64,000 nt of DNA from contig NZ_VFIA01000009.1 in assembly GCF_014282275.1 (NCBI RefSeq), positions 1-64,000 of the forward strand, given 5' to 3'. This DNA is from Spirosoma utsteinense. GTDB lineage: Bacteria > Bacteroidota > Bacteroidia > Cytophagales > Spirosomataceae. The position numbers and the translations under genes were made by a program. Below, one piece after another: positions 48,175 to 56,191 of this stretch. The notes below the pieces were generated by a model. That model had not been told where the DNA came from, ran no database searches, and saw only the letters and a program-made list of their open reading frames with translations. Position 1 is the stretch's first letter. Every line of letters begins with the position of its first letter.

Positions 48175-48747
48175 CTAACTGTTACGTTCGGGAAATTTCT
48201 CCACGATTCGCTCGGCTTCTTTTGTCAATTGAGCCGCAATTCGGGCTGGATCACCAATTGCGTTCTGAACGGAACCCCGCCAGACTAATTTGCGAGTTCT
48301 GGCGTCGACCATATCGACAACGAGCGTCCCCGCCTTGTAATCCTCCTGAACGGACTGCTGACCACCCCAGCCCCAGTAACCAGGTCCCCAGCCTCTGTAG
48401 CCCCAGCGGCCCCAGCCAGCATAAGGTCCATAAAACGCCGAACTAGGCGTGGATACGGTTCTGGTTTTATCTTCGACAAAAAAGTGATATCCGATCAGCA
48501 GGTCAGGGCGGGATTCGACCGGTTTCAGCCCTTTCTCGCTCAGAACTTTGCCCATGGTATTCTCTACGTTCTCCGTTGCCAGTGAATTGTAGAAAAGTGG
48601 GTTTTGCCCGGCTTTCACGTCGGAGTCCATCCAGGCAAACGTGCGGTATTTGTTGAAATCTGCCCGGCTGTTGCTGTCTACGACAACACGGGGCGCACAC
48701 GAACCGATAGCCAGCGCCAGGCTGACTACCATCATTAGCTTCTTCAT
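48175..48747 (-). CDS. DUF4136-family lipoprotein
   Basis: A 190-residue lipoprotein with lipobox AIGSC at about residue 17. The body follows the DUF4136 pattern, with DFNKYRTFAWMD at 35-46, ENVENTMGKVLSEKGLKPVESRPDLLIGYH (quoted as VLSEKGLKPVESRPDLLIGY), and GTLVVDMVDARTRKLVWRG. A Gly/Trp/Tyr-rich insert (WGRWGYRGWGPGYWGWGG) lies in the middle. The function of the family is unknown; it is an envelope protein. Confidence 0.82.
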   Translation of the reverse strand: MKKLMMVVSLALAIGSCAPRVVVDSNSRADFNKYRTFAWMDSDVKAGQNPLFYNSLATENVENTMGKVLSEKGLKPVESRPDLLIGYHFFVEDKTRTVSTPSSAFYGPYAGWGRWGYRGWGPGYWGWGGQQSVQEDYKAGTLVVDMVDARTRKLVWRGSVQNAIGDPARIAAQLTKEAERIVEKFPERNS

Positions 48748-48834
48748 AACGTTTTGTTGTTTACTTACCTGTCAAACCAGGTCAGACAGGCAAAAGTTTG
48801 GCCGGAAATAGGCTACGGCCAACCCATAAACCCG

Positions 48835-49911
48835 TTATAATTTTACGGGTAAACCCGTTTTTGTCGACTCGTAGATAGCCTGGAACAGCGCTACTACCCG
48901 TCGCCCGTCGTCGCCCGTCACCAGGGGTGGCCGACCCTCCCGGATAGCGTCCCTGAAATCAGCAATCTGCAGGCCAAAAAAGTAGGTCATGGCATCGATG
49001 CTGTTGAAGAATTCGGTGTCTTCGGCCACAAACTGCGGTAGCGCTGTTTCCTCGCCCGGTACCGACCAGATATCGTTGACAGGTGGCTCGGTAATACTCG
49101 ACCGGCCGGCAATGAACATCGATCCGCCGTCGGTCTGTACGCCCACCGACGCGCCATTCTGCCCATGAATATGTACTTTCCCGAACAGCCCCGGTTTCTG
49201 GGCATTGCTGACGACAATGTTGCCCAACCCACCGTTTTTGAATCGCACGATGGCCACCGCCGTATCCTCCACTTCGATATAAGGGTGGTTGATGTTGTTC
49301 CAGATGCCGAATACCGACTCGGCTTCACCCATGTACCACAGGAGCAGATCCAGCTGGTGGGGTGCCTGATTAACCAGAACTCCGCCCCCTTCACCCGACC
49401 AGCTACCGCGCCAGGGGTCGCTTTGGTAGTAGGCTTCATCGCGCCAGCCAAGCATCTGGATCGTACCGAGGGCCGGCGCGCCGATCTGGCCCGTATCGAT
49501 AGCCTTCCGGATACGCATCGACGGCGCGTAGAACCGTCGCTGGCTTATCACCCCGAGCTGGCGGTTGTTACGACGAGCCGCTTCGATCATGGCGTCGCAG
49601 TCTTCGATCGAGGCCGCCAGTGGTTTTTCGACCAGCACGTGCGATCCGGCATCGAGGGCCGCCACGGCGGGGTCGCGGTGGGCGGGGTGTGGCGTACAGA
49701 CGATGCATAGGTCGACATTTTCGCGATCGACCATATCATAAACGTCGCTGTAAGCACGAATGCCGTACTGGTTGGCAAATTCTTCTGCTTTCTGATAGGT
49801 TCGACCATAGACAGCCACCAGTTGGGTGTCGGGTGTTTCCAGAGTGGCCTTGGCGTGTAGATGCGCCACTTTGCCGGGGCCAATAATGGCGATGCGCAGG
49901 GGTTGAGGCAT
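48835..49911 (-). CDS. Gfo/Idh/MocA-family oxidoreductase
   Basis: A 358-residue NAD(P)-dependent sugar-type dehydrogenase, starting MPQPLRIAIIGPGKVAHLHA with the Rossmann motif GPGKVA. The catalytic-type motif EKPLAAS follows at about residue 97, and the C-terminal domain has GGGVLVNQAPHQLDLLLWYMGE, quoted as VNQAPHQLDLLLWYMG, with the conserved His. The ATG at 49911 is chosen because the Rossmann strand follows directly. The substrate is unknown. No operon partners are evident. Confidence 0.87.
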   Translation of the reverse strand: MPQPLRIAIIGPGKVAHLHAKATLETPDTQLVAVYGRTYQKAEEFANQYGIRAYSDVYDMVDRENVDLCIVCTPHPAHRDPAVAALDAGSHVLVEKPLAASIEDCDAMIEAARRNNRQLGVISQRRFYAPSMRIRKAIDTGQIGAPALGTIQMLGWRDEAYYQSDPWRGSWSGEGGGVLVNQAPHQLDLLLWYMGEAESVFGIWNNINHPYIEVEDTAVAIVRFKNGGLGNIVVSNAQKPGLFGKVHIHGQNGASVGVQTDGGSMFIAGRSSITEPPVNDIWSVPGEETALPQFVAEDTEFFNSIDAMTYFFGLQIADFRDAIREGRPPLVTGDDGRRVVALFQAIYESTKTGLPVKL

Positions 49912-49983
49912 AACTTTTCTTACATACGTATGCCAACCTAATGACTGCACGCCGGGTCATCTACTCAACGAAAACTCAATTAT

Positions 49984-50394
49984 ATGAAACGGTGCGTGTT
50001 TTTCATCCTACTGACGACAATCATTCTCGGTTCATGCCAAAAAGACGGGCCAGTTGGTCCGCCCGATTTGCTGTACAAACGGTGGCACTTAACGCAAACC
50101 CGAACGCTGGATAGCAATGTTTGGCAATCCACAGATACAGATGCCTATTACACGGTTGAATACCAATCGGATGGCACACTGGTTTACCAACGAAATAGTG
50201 TCATGACCCAGGCCAATTGCTGCGCTCCCACCACGTTCAATCGCCAGAGAGAGACGATCAATTATAGAGAATGGAAATTTTGTTCGAATGCCTACTGTGC
50301 AACGACCAAGCTGGTAACCATCAATCAACTTACTGAAACGGTACTGGAGTTAAACGATGGCTACAGGATCAGTCAATATGAAGCGGCCAGGTAA
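49984..50394 (+). CDS. Small lipoprotein, lipocalin-like
   Basis: A 136-residue predicted lipoprotein with lipobox LGSC at about residue 18. The mature part begins with LLYKRWHLTQTRTL, has alternating strands (YYTVEYQSDGTLVYQ) and two Cys-containing loops (NCCAP, FCSNAYCAT). This looks like the small lipocalin-like lipoproteins common in Bacteroidota. I give no function. The base composition is A+T-richer than the window average, as in the next gene. Confidence 0.6.
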   Translation: MKRCVFFILLTTIILGSCQKDGPVGPPDLLYKRWHLTQTRTLDSNVWQSTDTDAYYTVEYQSDGTLVYQRNSVMTQANCCAPTTFNRQRETINYREWKFCSNAYCATTKLVTINQLTETVLELNDGYRISQYEAAR

Positions 50395-50483
50395 ATGCCG
50401 TTTGCAATAATGAAATTTCATGTATCAGTGATAGTATACATTTTTTTGCTAAAATGCGGGCGCAACGTAACACGCCTGATTAC

Positions 50484-51866
50484 ATGAAAGGAGTAGCCGC
50501 TTTTTTGCTGATTATCTTCACACTGGTTAACGCATCAGGGCAAACAGCCACCCTTTCTACTATTCGTACGAAGCAGAATAGAATCGTTATGTATATAGAT
50601 GGTGAACGGACATCTTTTAACGGTGTCAACGACGCGCCTAAAGATTTTCACTACAATTTTGCGTTGGAGAAACCCTCTATTCCCTTTATTCTGGTTTCCG
50701 AAAAAGATTCTGTTTCACTGACTCTGAACTATGGGGTTATCACTCATTTTCAGATAATACGTGAAGCCAAAGGTGACACGTTACAGGGTCATTTCACCAG
50801 TCATAAACTGGTGAAAAAAGCCGTCTTTTCGGATGCCTACAAAAAAGTAAATGAGGGCAAAACGCTGGTTGAAATACCCGAAGTCTACGAACTTATCAAT
50901 GTGGTTTTTGCCCTCACCGACTACGGAAAAACGGATGCTATTGATAAAGACACGGAGTATTATCCTCAGGTTATGAGCCATTTTTCGCCTTATAAAAATC
51001 ACCCGGTGGTTCGTACTATAGATTCCCTACTGCGTGCTTCAGCAGATAATTACGCTCCGCTTAAGATGGATGGGTATGCTTACTCGTTTCAGGGTGACAA
51101 ACTTGTAAAAAGCCCTATATATGACCGAATCAGTTGGGGAGAGTTGAATCGGTTAACTCCTTATGTCCCCCTGCTGGAAAGCTTTGCCCGTAAATCCCGC
51201 TTTCGGTCGTTTTTCAAGGCTCATACTCCCTACTACACCAAATTAATCTCTGATTTTCAGAAAAGGGTGAATGTGGCCACCATGAAAACCTGGTTGGAAA
51301 AGCAGTTTCCGGCAACTCATTACTCGGCCGTGAAAATGCTGTTTACACCGCTGGTGGGCAGCAACCAATCAGCCAATAATTTTGAAGATAACGGATTTAA
51401 AGAGGCTCAGGCTCACATCAATTACCCGTTCATCAGCAAAGCGTTGGTGGCTCAACCTGAAGACGTTATTCGGGGCAGACAGATGGTTATTGCGTTTACT
51501 GAATTGAACCACAGCTACCTGAATCCCGAAGCTGATAAATACGCCCGAGATGTGTCAGCCGCCTACAAAAATAGGGTCGCCTGGATTACTTCCAACACGC
51601 CTTCCAGTAATTATGACAATCCCCTTTCCTGTTTTGAAGAGTACATGAATTACGGCCTTGTTACCTTATTATTTGCCGACTTATTTGACACAAAAACCTT
51701 CACAACGCTCAATGAAGGCATTGAATCCAACATGGTTGCCAGCCGGGGTTTTCGGAAGTTTCACGAGTTCAACCAGGAGCTGCTTCGCTTGTATAAAAAT
51801 AAAGAGCCGGGTCAAACCGTCGCCGATTTGTACCCGGCTATCATAGCGTGGGCCGCTAAACAATGA
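50484..51866 (+). CDS. DUF4932-type secreted protein, possible metallopeptidase
   Basis: A 460-residue secreted protein. From the ATG at 50484, MKGVAAFLLIIFTLVNASGQ forms a signal peptide; an in-frame ATG 10 codons earlier would spoil it. The C-terminal half resembles DUF4932, a family with a zinc-peptidase-like signature; here the segment reads FTELNHSYLNPEA (about residues 339-351), where the usual HExxH is changed to TELNH, so classical zinc-peptidase chemistry is doubtful. It is A+T-richer than its neighbours. The stop codon directly abuts the stop of the convergent dehydrogenase gene. Confidence 0.65.
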   Translation: MKGVAAFLLIIFTLVNASGQTATLSTIRTKQNRIVMYIDGERTSFNGVNDAPKDFHYNFALEKPSIPFILVSEKDSVSLTLNYGVITHFQIIREAKGDTLQGHFTSHKLVKKAVFSDAYKKVNEGKTLVEIPEVYELINVVFALTDYGKTDAIDKDTEYYPQVMSHFSPYKNHPVVRTIDSLLRASADNYAPLKMDGYAYSFQGDKLVKSPIYDRISWGELNRLTPYVPLLESFARKSRFRSFFKAHTPYYTKLISDFQKRVNVATMKTWLEKQFPATHYSAVKMLFTPLVGSNQSANNFEDNGFKEAQAHINYPFISKALVAQPEDVIRGRQMVIAFTELNHSYLNPEADKYARDVSAAYKNRVAWITSNTPSSNYDNPLSCFEEYMNYGLVTLLFADLFDTKTFTTLNEGIESNMVASRGFRKFHEFNQELLRLYKNKEPGQTVADLYPAIIAWAAKQ

Positions 51867-52898
51867 TTATGGTTTTAAAACAACCTTGATCAATCCTTTC
51901 TCTTTTTCGTAGAGCCGTTTGAACCAGTCGGCCCCTTCGCTCAGTGGTACTTCGGCACTTAAAATAGCTTCGACGTTGATGCGGCCGGACGAGATCAGGC
52001 TCAGGGCCGCTTCGTACTCGCCGTTGATCGCACACGAACCCTGTAGTCGCAGCTGCCGCGTCACAACTGCCTGTAGAGGAATCTCAACCGTAGGAGCCAG
52101 ATTGCCCACCAGCGTAACCGTTGCGCCTTTTCGAACGCAGTCGATCGCCGTCTTTACGGTTGGACCCGCCCCAACGACCTCGAACGAAACATCGGCTCCG
52201 CGTCCATGCGTAAGCGCCTGGACCTGTGCCTGAACGTCTGCTCCTTTGGCATTAATGGTGTGCGTTGCGCCGAGCGTTTTAGCCAGAGCCAGCCGGTCGT
52301 CGTCGAGGTCAATGGCGACGATAGTACCGCACCCGGCGAGTTTCAGCGCCTGGATGACGAACAGACCAATCATGCCCGACCCAACAACCGCTGCCGAATC
52401 GTTGACTTGAAGGGGAGTCAGGCTTACGGCATGCAGCGCCACAGCCACCGGCTCGACCAGGGCCGCCTGCGTGAACGTAACATTGTCGGGGATGGCATAC
52501 AGAATGTGCTGCGGGATGGCAACGAACTCTGCGAAAGCGCCATTACGTTTGAAATCGGGCGTCGACACACCCACAACTTCACGGCCGTCGCTGAGGTTAT
52601 ACTGTCCCCGGCGGCTGTACCAGTCATCGAGCGCGTATACTGTCGAGTCGAAGGTGACCCGGTCGCCGGTGGCCCAGCCGTGTACGTCGGTGCCCACTTC
52701 GGCAATGATGCCGCTGGCTTCGTGGCCCATCGTGATGGGCGGAATCCGCCGGCCGCTGCTGCCATCCATGCCGTGAACATCGGAACCGCAGATGCCTACG
52801 GCCTGTACCCGCACCAGTACTTCATGGGGCCGGATGGTTGGTTTGGCTACGTCCTGTAGCTCAAAGTGGTTGTATTCGGTAAGAACGAGTGCTTTCAT
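51867..52898 (-). CDS. MDR-type alcohol/polyol dehydrogenase without structural zinc site
   Basis: A 343-residue medium-chain dehydrogenase starting MKALVLTEYNHFELQD. Catalytic zinc ligands C37 (GICGSDVHG), H59 and E60 (GHEASG) are present. The nucleotide site is VVGSGMIGLFVIQALKLAG. The lobe that usually carries four cysteines for a structural zinc reads FDSTVYALDDWYSRRGQYNL, with no Cys at all, so this site is lost. Similar proteins are listed as galactitol- or sorbitol-type dehydrogenases, but the substrate is not known. It follows the McrB-like gene by 28 bases on the same strand and may be co-transcribed. Confidence 0.85.
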   Translation of the reverse strand: MKALVLTEYNHFELQDVAKPTIRPHEVLVRVQAVGICGSDVHGMDGSSGRRIPPITMGHEASGIIAEVGTDVHGWATGDRVTFDSTVYALDDWYSRRGQYNLSDGREVVGVSTPDFKRNGAFAEFVAIPQHILYAIPDNVTFTQAALVEPVAVALHAVSLTPLQVNDSAAVVGSGMIGLFVIQALKLAGCGTIVAIDLDDDRLALAKTLGATHTINAKGADVQAQVQALTHGRGADVSFEVVGAGPTVKTAIDCVRKGATVTLVGNLAPTVEIPLQAVVTRQLRLQGSCAINGEYEAALSLISSGRINVEAILSAEVPLSEGADWFKRLYEKEKGLIKVVLKP

Positions 52899-52926
52899 AG
52901 GTAATGCGGAGACGTCCCCGGCCACG

Positions 52927-54528
52927 TTACTTTTGGTATATTCTGATAAACGCCTGGGCAGGTACCTGATCGTAGTTGCCCCGTTGCAGGTGTGGGTTGA
53001 TTTCGTAGGTAACGACTTCGTCCATAGCATCGGGCATTTCGCCGAATAACGCATTGGATGCCGAGGCCGTATACTTCTTTTTGGTCCAGATAAGCCGATG
53101 CTCCGGGTCTTTGCCCCAGGCCGGGTTGTCGCCCAGTATTAACTGGATTTTGGCCCAATCATTAAAAAAATATTCCTGAAGCAGCGGTATAACCTGGTCG
53201 CGAAACGCACCGCAGAGGTCAGTATGGTTGGCAACTGCGGTCAGGTACGCATGGCCGATCTGGTGGTCCCGGTCAAGCAGGTACTCGATCCGCTCGTTGA
53301 CGGTTCGCAGTAGCTGGGGCAGATCGATTCCGTCGATAACGGGCAGCACCGATGGGTCGGGACGCATGTCGCGGAACGCAAACCGGCGTCGCAGGGCAAT
53401 ATCCAGCAAGGCAATAGACCGGTCGGTGGTGTTCATCGTGCCCACGACATAGAGGTTGGACGGCACGCCAAACCGCTCCTGCGAGTAGGGGAGGGTGAGC
53501 CACAGTTCGTTGTCGGCACCGAGCCGTTTGTCGGTTTCGAGCAGCGTAATAAGGTCTCCGAATACGCTGGCAACGTTGGCCCGGTTCACTTCGTCGATGA
53601 GCAGGTAGTGCACCGGGGCTTTCTGAAGTTTCCGGACGCGGTTTTCGGGCGTATCGTTCAGGCAATCGGCCAGTGTGGCGTAGCCTGCCAGTTGCACTGC
53701 CGACACGCAGGCGCGGTGGAAAATTCCTTTCCGAACGCGGTAGCTTACCTGCCCGCCAACCACTTCCGGCCGGATGCCTTCCACAAACTCTTCATAACTA
53801 TAAGCCGGGTGAAAGGTGATGAGACTGGCCCGGTCCGAAGCGCCGTTCCGGTCGCGCAGGTACGGCTGTAGCGCAAACGTTTTGCCGGTGCCGGGTGGCC
53901 CAACCAGGATGAGGTTGTGCGGCTGGTCGGGTCGTTCGGCAACCACATCATAAGCCGTTTCGGGTTCTGCTGCGCTATAATCGTTCGAGGGACTATCGCC
54001 AAGTGTGGGGTCGTCGACGAGCCGGAGCAGGTCGCTCAGAAACGCTTCATCTTCGGCTGCCAGGTAAATATCGGCGTTATGCCGGGCCGAATGCGGACCA
54101 CGTTTCGGTGTTTCGGCGAGTTCGGGCAGGCAGTCTTCCCAGCATTTGCGGATGGCCGGGTTCTGGAGCAGGTGGGCGTCAGAATGGCCGATCACGACCG
54201 ATACATAATCGGACTTTTCCGTTAGCGGGACAAAGTCTATTTCGCGGATAGCGCTCAACTGACTCTGACATCCTTTTTTGATGGTAAGCCAGTACTCGAC
54301 TTCGCCCCGGTTGGGCTTTACCAGTTGTAGTGCCAGGAAAAAGTTGATATTTGCCGTTATTGCTTTCTGACCTTTCCGAACCGTAAATACCAGTCGGGCG
54401 TCGCCGTTGGGCAGGTTAATAATGTCGATAAGCTCCTTGAGCAAGCTAAAAAAACGCCGGACGGCTTCGGGGTGGCCGATGTCGCGGATTCGTTCGATCA
54501 GGGGCTGCGGCTGGGTGTCGGTTAGCAC
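52927..54528 (-). CDS. McrB-like AAA+ GTPase, without McrC
   Basis: A 533-residue protein with an McrB-type motor. The N-terminal 200 residues hold an unidentified domain. Walker A is GPPGTGKT at 210-217, Walker B is LLIDEVNRAN, and the McrB signature is GTMNTTDRSIALLD. In McrBC restriction the motor loads the McrC nuclease on methylated DNA. No mcrC gene lies nearby: neighbours are a lipoprotein gene and an alcohol dehydrogenase gene. The start is a GTG at 54528. It is either an orphan defence motor or a member of the McrB-like AAA proteins with other partners; the N-terminal domain would determine its target. Confidence 0.8.
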   Translation of the reverse strand: MLTDTQPQPLIERIRDIGHPEAVRRFFSLLKELIDIINLPNGDARLVFTVRKGQKAITANINFFLALQLVKPNRGEVEYWLTIKKGCQSQLSAIREIDFVPLTEKSDYVSVVIGHSDAHLLQNPAIRKCWEDCLPELAETPKRGPHSARHNADIYLAAEDEAFLSDLLRLVDDPTLGDSPSNDYSAAEPETAYDVVAERPDQPHNLILVGPPGTGKTFALQPYLRDRNGASDRASLITFHPAYSYEEFVEGIRPEVVGGQVSYRVRKGIFHRACVSAVQLAGYATLADCLNDTPENRVRKLQKAPVHYLLIDEVNRANVASVFGDLITLLETDKRLGADNELWLTLPYSQERFGVPSNLYVVGTMNTTDRSIALLDIALRRRFAFRDMRPDPSVLPVIDGIDLPQLLRTVNERIEYLLDRDHQIGHAYLTAVANHTDLCGAFRDQVIPLLQEYFFNDWAKIQLILGDNPAWGKDPEHRLIWTKKKYTASASNALFGEMPDAMDEVVTYEINPHLQRGNYDQVPAQAFIRIYQK

Positions 54529-54632
54529 GATACGAGAAAAATGGAAGGGACGAAACTACAAAAAAATTGACGGTATGCTCTGTGTTAGTTTAGCCCTTCC
54601 CTGTACATTTACTGTTTGTATTCCAACCGCCT

Positions 54633-55502
54633 ATGAAACGGAACTCGTTACTGATTCAACTTTTCGTGCCTGTATTGGTAACGGTAATTTTTGCCTGTAA
54701 ACACCGACCCGATCCTCAACCTGCCACTTGCCAGTTAACGAGTACGACCGATCAGCTGATAGAAGCCAACGGGCGTTTGACCGACGAGTTACAACGTACG
54801 TTTACCTATGCAAACGCTTTAGTAACGTCTATCGCCGAACGATCGACCAGTCAGGAGGCCGGTTTTTTAATCGAACGGGCCAGCCAGCGCGTTGTTCGGG
54901 CCGCAAACGGGTCAACACTCATCTTACTGGGCTATACATCGGGAACAACCCAGCCTACCAGTGCTACCTTCAGCCAGGGGGGCAGAACAAGTTCGACCTA
55001 TGCGATGGAATACAATTCGTCCGGCCGTATGAGCCGTATTGTCGAAAGGTGGTCGGTATTGCCTGCCAACTCACTGACGGTGGAGCGGTCGTTTACGTTC
55101 ACGTACGATAACGCCGGCAACCTCACCACCGAACGTGTCCGGTTCACGCTACTCGACGGGGCAGTGGTTGAGCAGGAAACGGAATACACGCTGGAGTCGA
55201 AACCATCGCCTTATACGCACTTTTCCGAGCGTGCCCTGCTGACGGTAGTGGCCCTGACCCAAAGCGTCGAGACGCGTCCGGGGCGGTTCTGGCACCTCAC
55301 CGCACCAGCAGCCTACAAATCGTACAACATGGCTGGCAGCGGCATCCGGGGCAACCTGCGCGAGTCCTCGACGTTTGCCACGACCTACGATACCGATAGT
55401 AAGTTGATGAGCCAGGAGCAAAACGCGTTGCTGTATCAGTTGAGCGTTCCGGCACCCATCACGAAGCGAAACCGGCAGGCATTCAGCTACCAGTGTAATT
55501 GA
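54633..55502 (+). CDS. Hypothetical lipoprotein
   Basis: A 289-residue predicted lipoprotein with lipobox IFAC at about residue 22. The mature part contains several beta-strand repeats of the type YNSSGRMSRIVERW and YDNAGNLTTERVRF, which resemble the YD-repeat-like motifs found in small Bacteroidota lipoproteins. No family can be named and no operon partner is visible. Confidence 0.6.
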   Translation: MKRNSLLIQLFVPVLVTVIFACKHRPDPQPATCQLTSTTDQLIEANGRLTDELQRTFTYANALVTSIAERSTSQEAGFLIERASQRVVRAANGSTLILLGYTSGTTQPTSATFSQGGRTSSTYAMEYNSSGRMSRIVERWSVLPANSLTVERSFTFTYDNAGNLTTERVRFTLLDGAVVEQETEYTLESKPSPYTHFSERALLTVVALTQSVETRPGRFWHLTAPAAYKSYNMAGSGIRGNLRESSTFATTYDTDSKLMSQEQNALLYQLSVPAPITKRNRQAFSYQCN

Positions 55503-55562
55503 GGGGGGAGTTACAGACGATCTAAGCCAGATAGCTACCGATTTAAACTACGCCTGAAGCTA

Positions 55563-55916
55563 CTATTCATGAACAAGTACATCTACGTTGTTCAACTCAA
55601 CAAAGCTATGGTGTTCAAACAGCGCGTCGATGGTCTCAATCGACTGTCGGAAAAGATCGAGTAGTACCCTGTTTTTGATGTTACCCGTTGTTAATAAAAG
55701 CAATCTGGGCGGTTGCCTGAATAGTAAATAGCTGTCCTGAAAGTCGGAGTCTTTGGTAATAACAATTCGACTTTCCCGGGTTGCCAGCGCCCTTAGGCTA
55801 GTGTCGCTTGTCTCGGCTTTGTCGGGCAAATCATCGGTATGAACAACGTCGTAGCCCTTTTGTCGTAGCACTTCAGCCAGTAAATAAGGAAGTTGGGCAT
55901 CGACGAGGTAGGTCAT
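55563..55916 (-). CDS. DUF5615 PIN-like protein, probable toxin partner
   Basis: A 117-residue protein of the DUF5615 family. It begins MTYLVDAQLPYLLAEVLRQKGYDVVHTDDL (quoted in part: LVDAQLPYLLAEVL), with a conserved Asp, and has the VITKDSDFQDS segment with the acidic pair of PIN-type nucleases. Its start overlaps the end of the DUF433 gene by 4 bases (ATGA), so they are coupled. DUF433/DUF5615 pairs are thought to be toxin-antitoxin-like modules; RNase activity here is inference. Confidence 0.82.
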   Translation of the reverse strand: MTYLVDAQLPYLLAEVLRQKGYDVVHTDDLPDKAETSDTSLRALATRESRIVITKDSDFQDSYLLFRQPPRLLLLTTGNIKNRVLLDLFRQSIETIDALFEHHSFVELNNVDVLVHE

Positions 55917-56149
55917 GCCAATACCCGATGAATGCTTTTAATTCGTGTTAATCGGGTTGCATAGACCAGACAGGCCCGAATATCATCGTCTTCCAGCACC
56001 GGGTAATCGGCCAGAATCTCCTGGTGTGTCATTCCCGCCGAGAGCAGGTCGAGGATCAACTCAACCGGATAGCGTTTATTGCGGATTGTTGGCTTCCCAT
56101 GACATATATCCGGGTTGAGCGTGATACGCTGGAGCAGATCGTTTTCCAT
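55913..56149 (-). CDS. DUF433 protein, probable antitoxin
   Basis: A 78-residue helix-turn-helix-type protein starting MENDLLQRITLNPDICHGKPTI, with the DUF433 hallmark NPDICHGKPTIRNKRYPVE (Ile-Cys-His-Gly-Lys-Pro). Later MTHQEILADYPVLEDDDIRACL is the typical second part. Alternative in-frame ATGs lie at 56164 and 56191, the latter touching the thrA stop; the chosen start fits the family length. It lies directly downstream of thrA on the same strand. Confidence 0.85.
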   Translation of the reverse strand: MENDLLQRITLNPDICHGKPTIRNKRYPVELILDLLSAGMTHQEILADYPVLEDDDIRACLVYATRLTRIKSIHRVLA

Positions 56150-56191
56150 GACTATTGGTTTCATCGATAACGCAATGTAGATCAAATTCAT

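Noticed and set aside
52927-54528. Complete McrBC restriction system
   Set aside because: Only the motor subunit is present; neither neighbour resembles the McrC nuclease.
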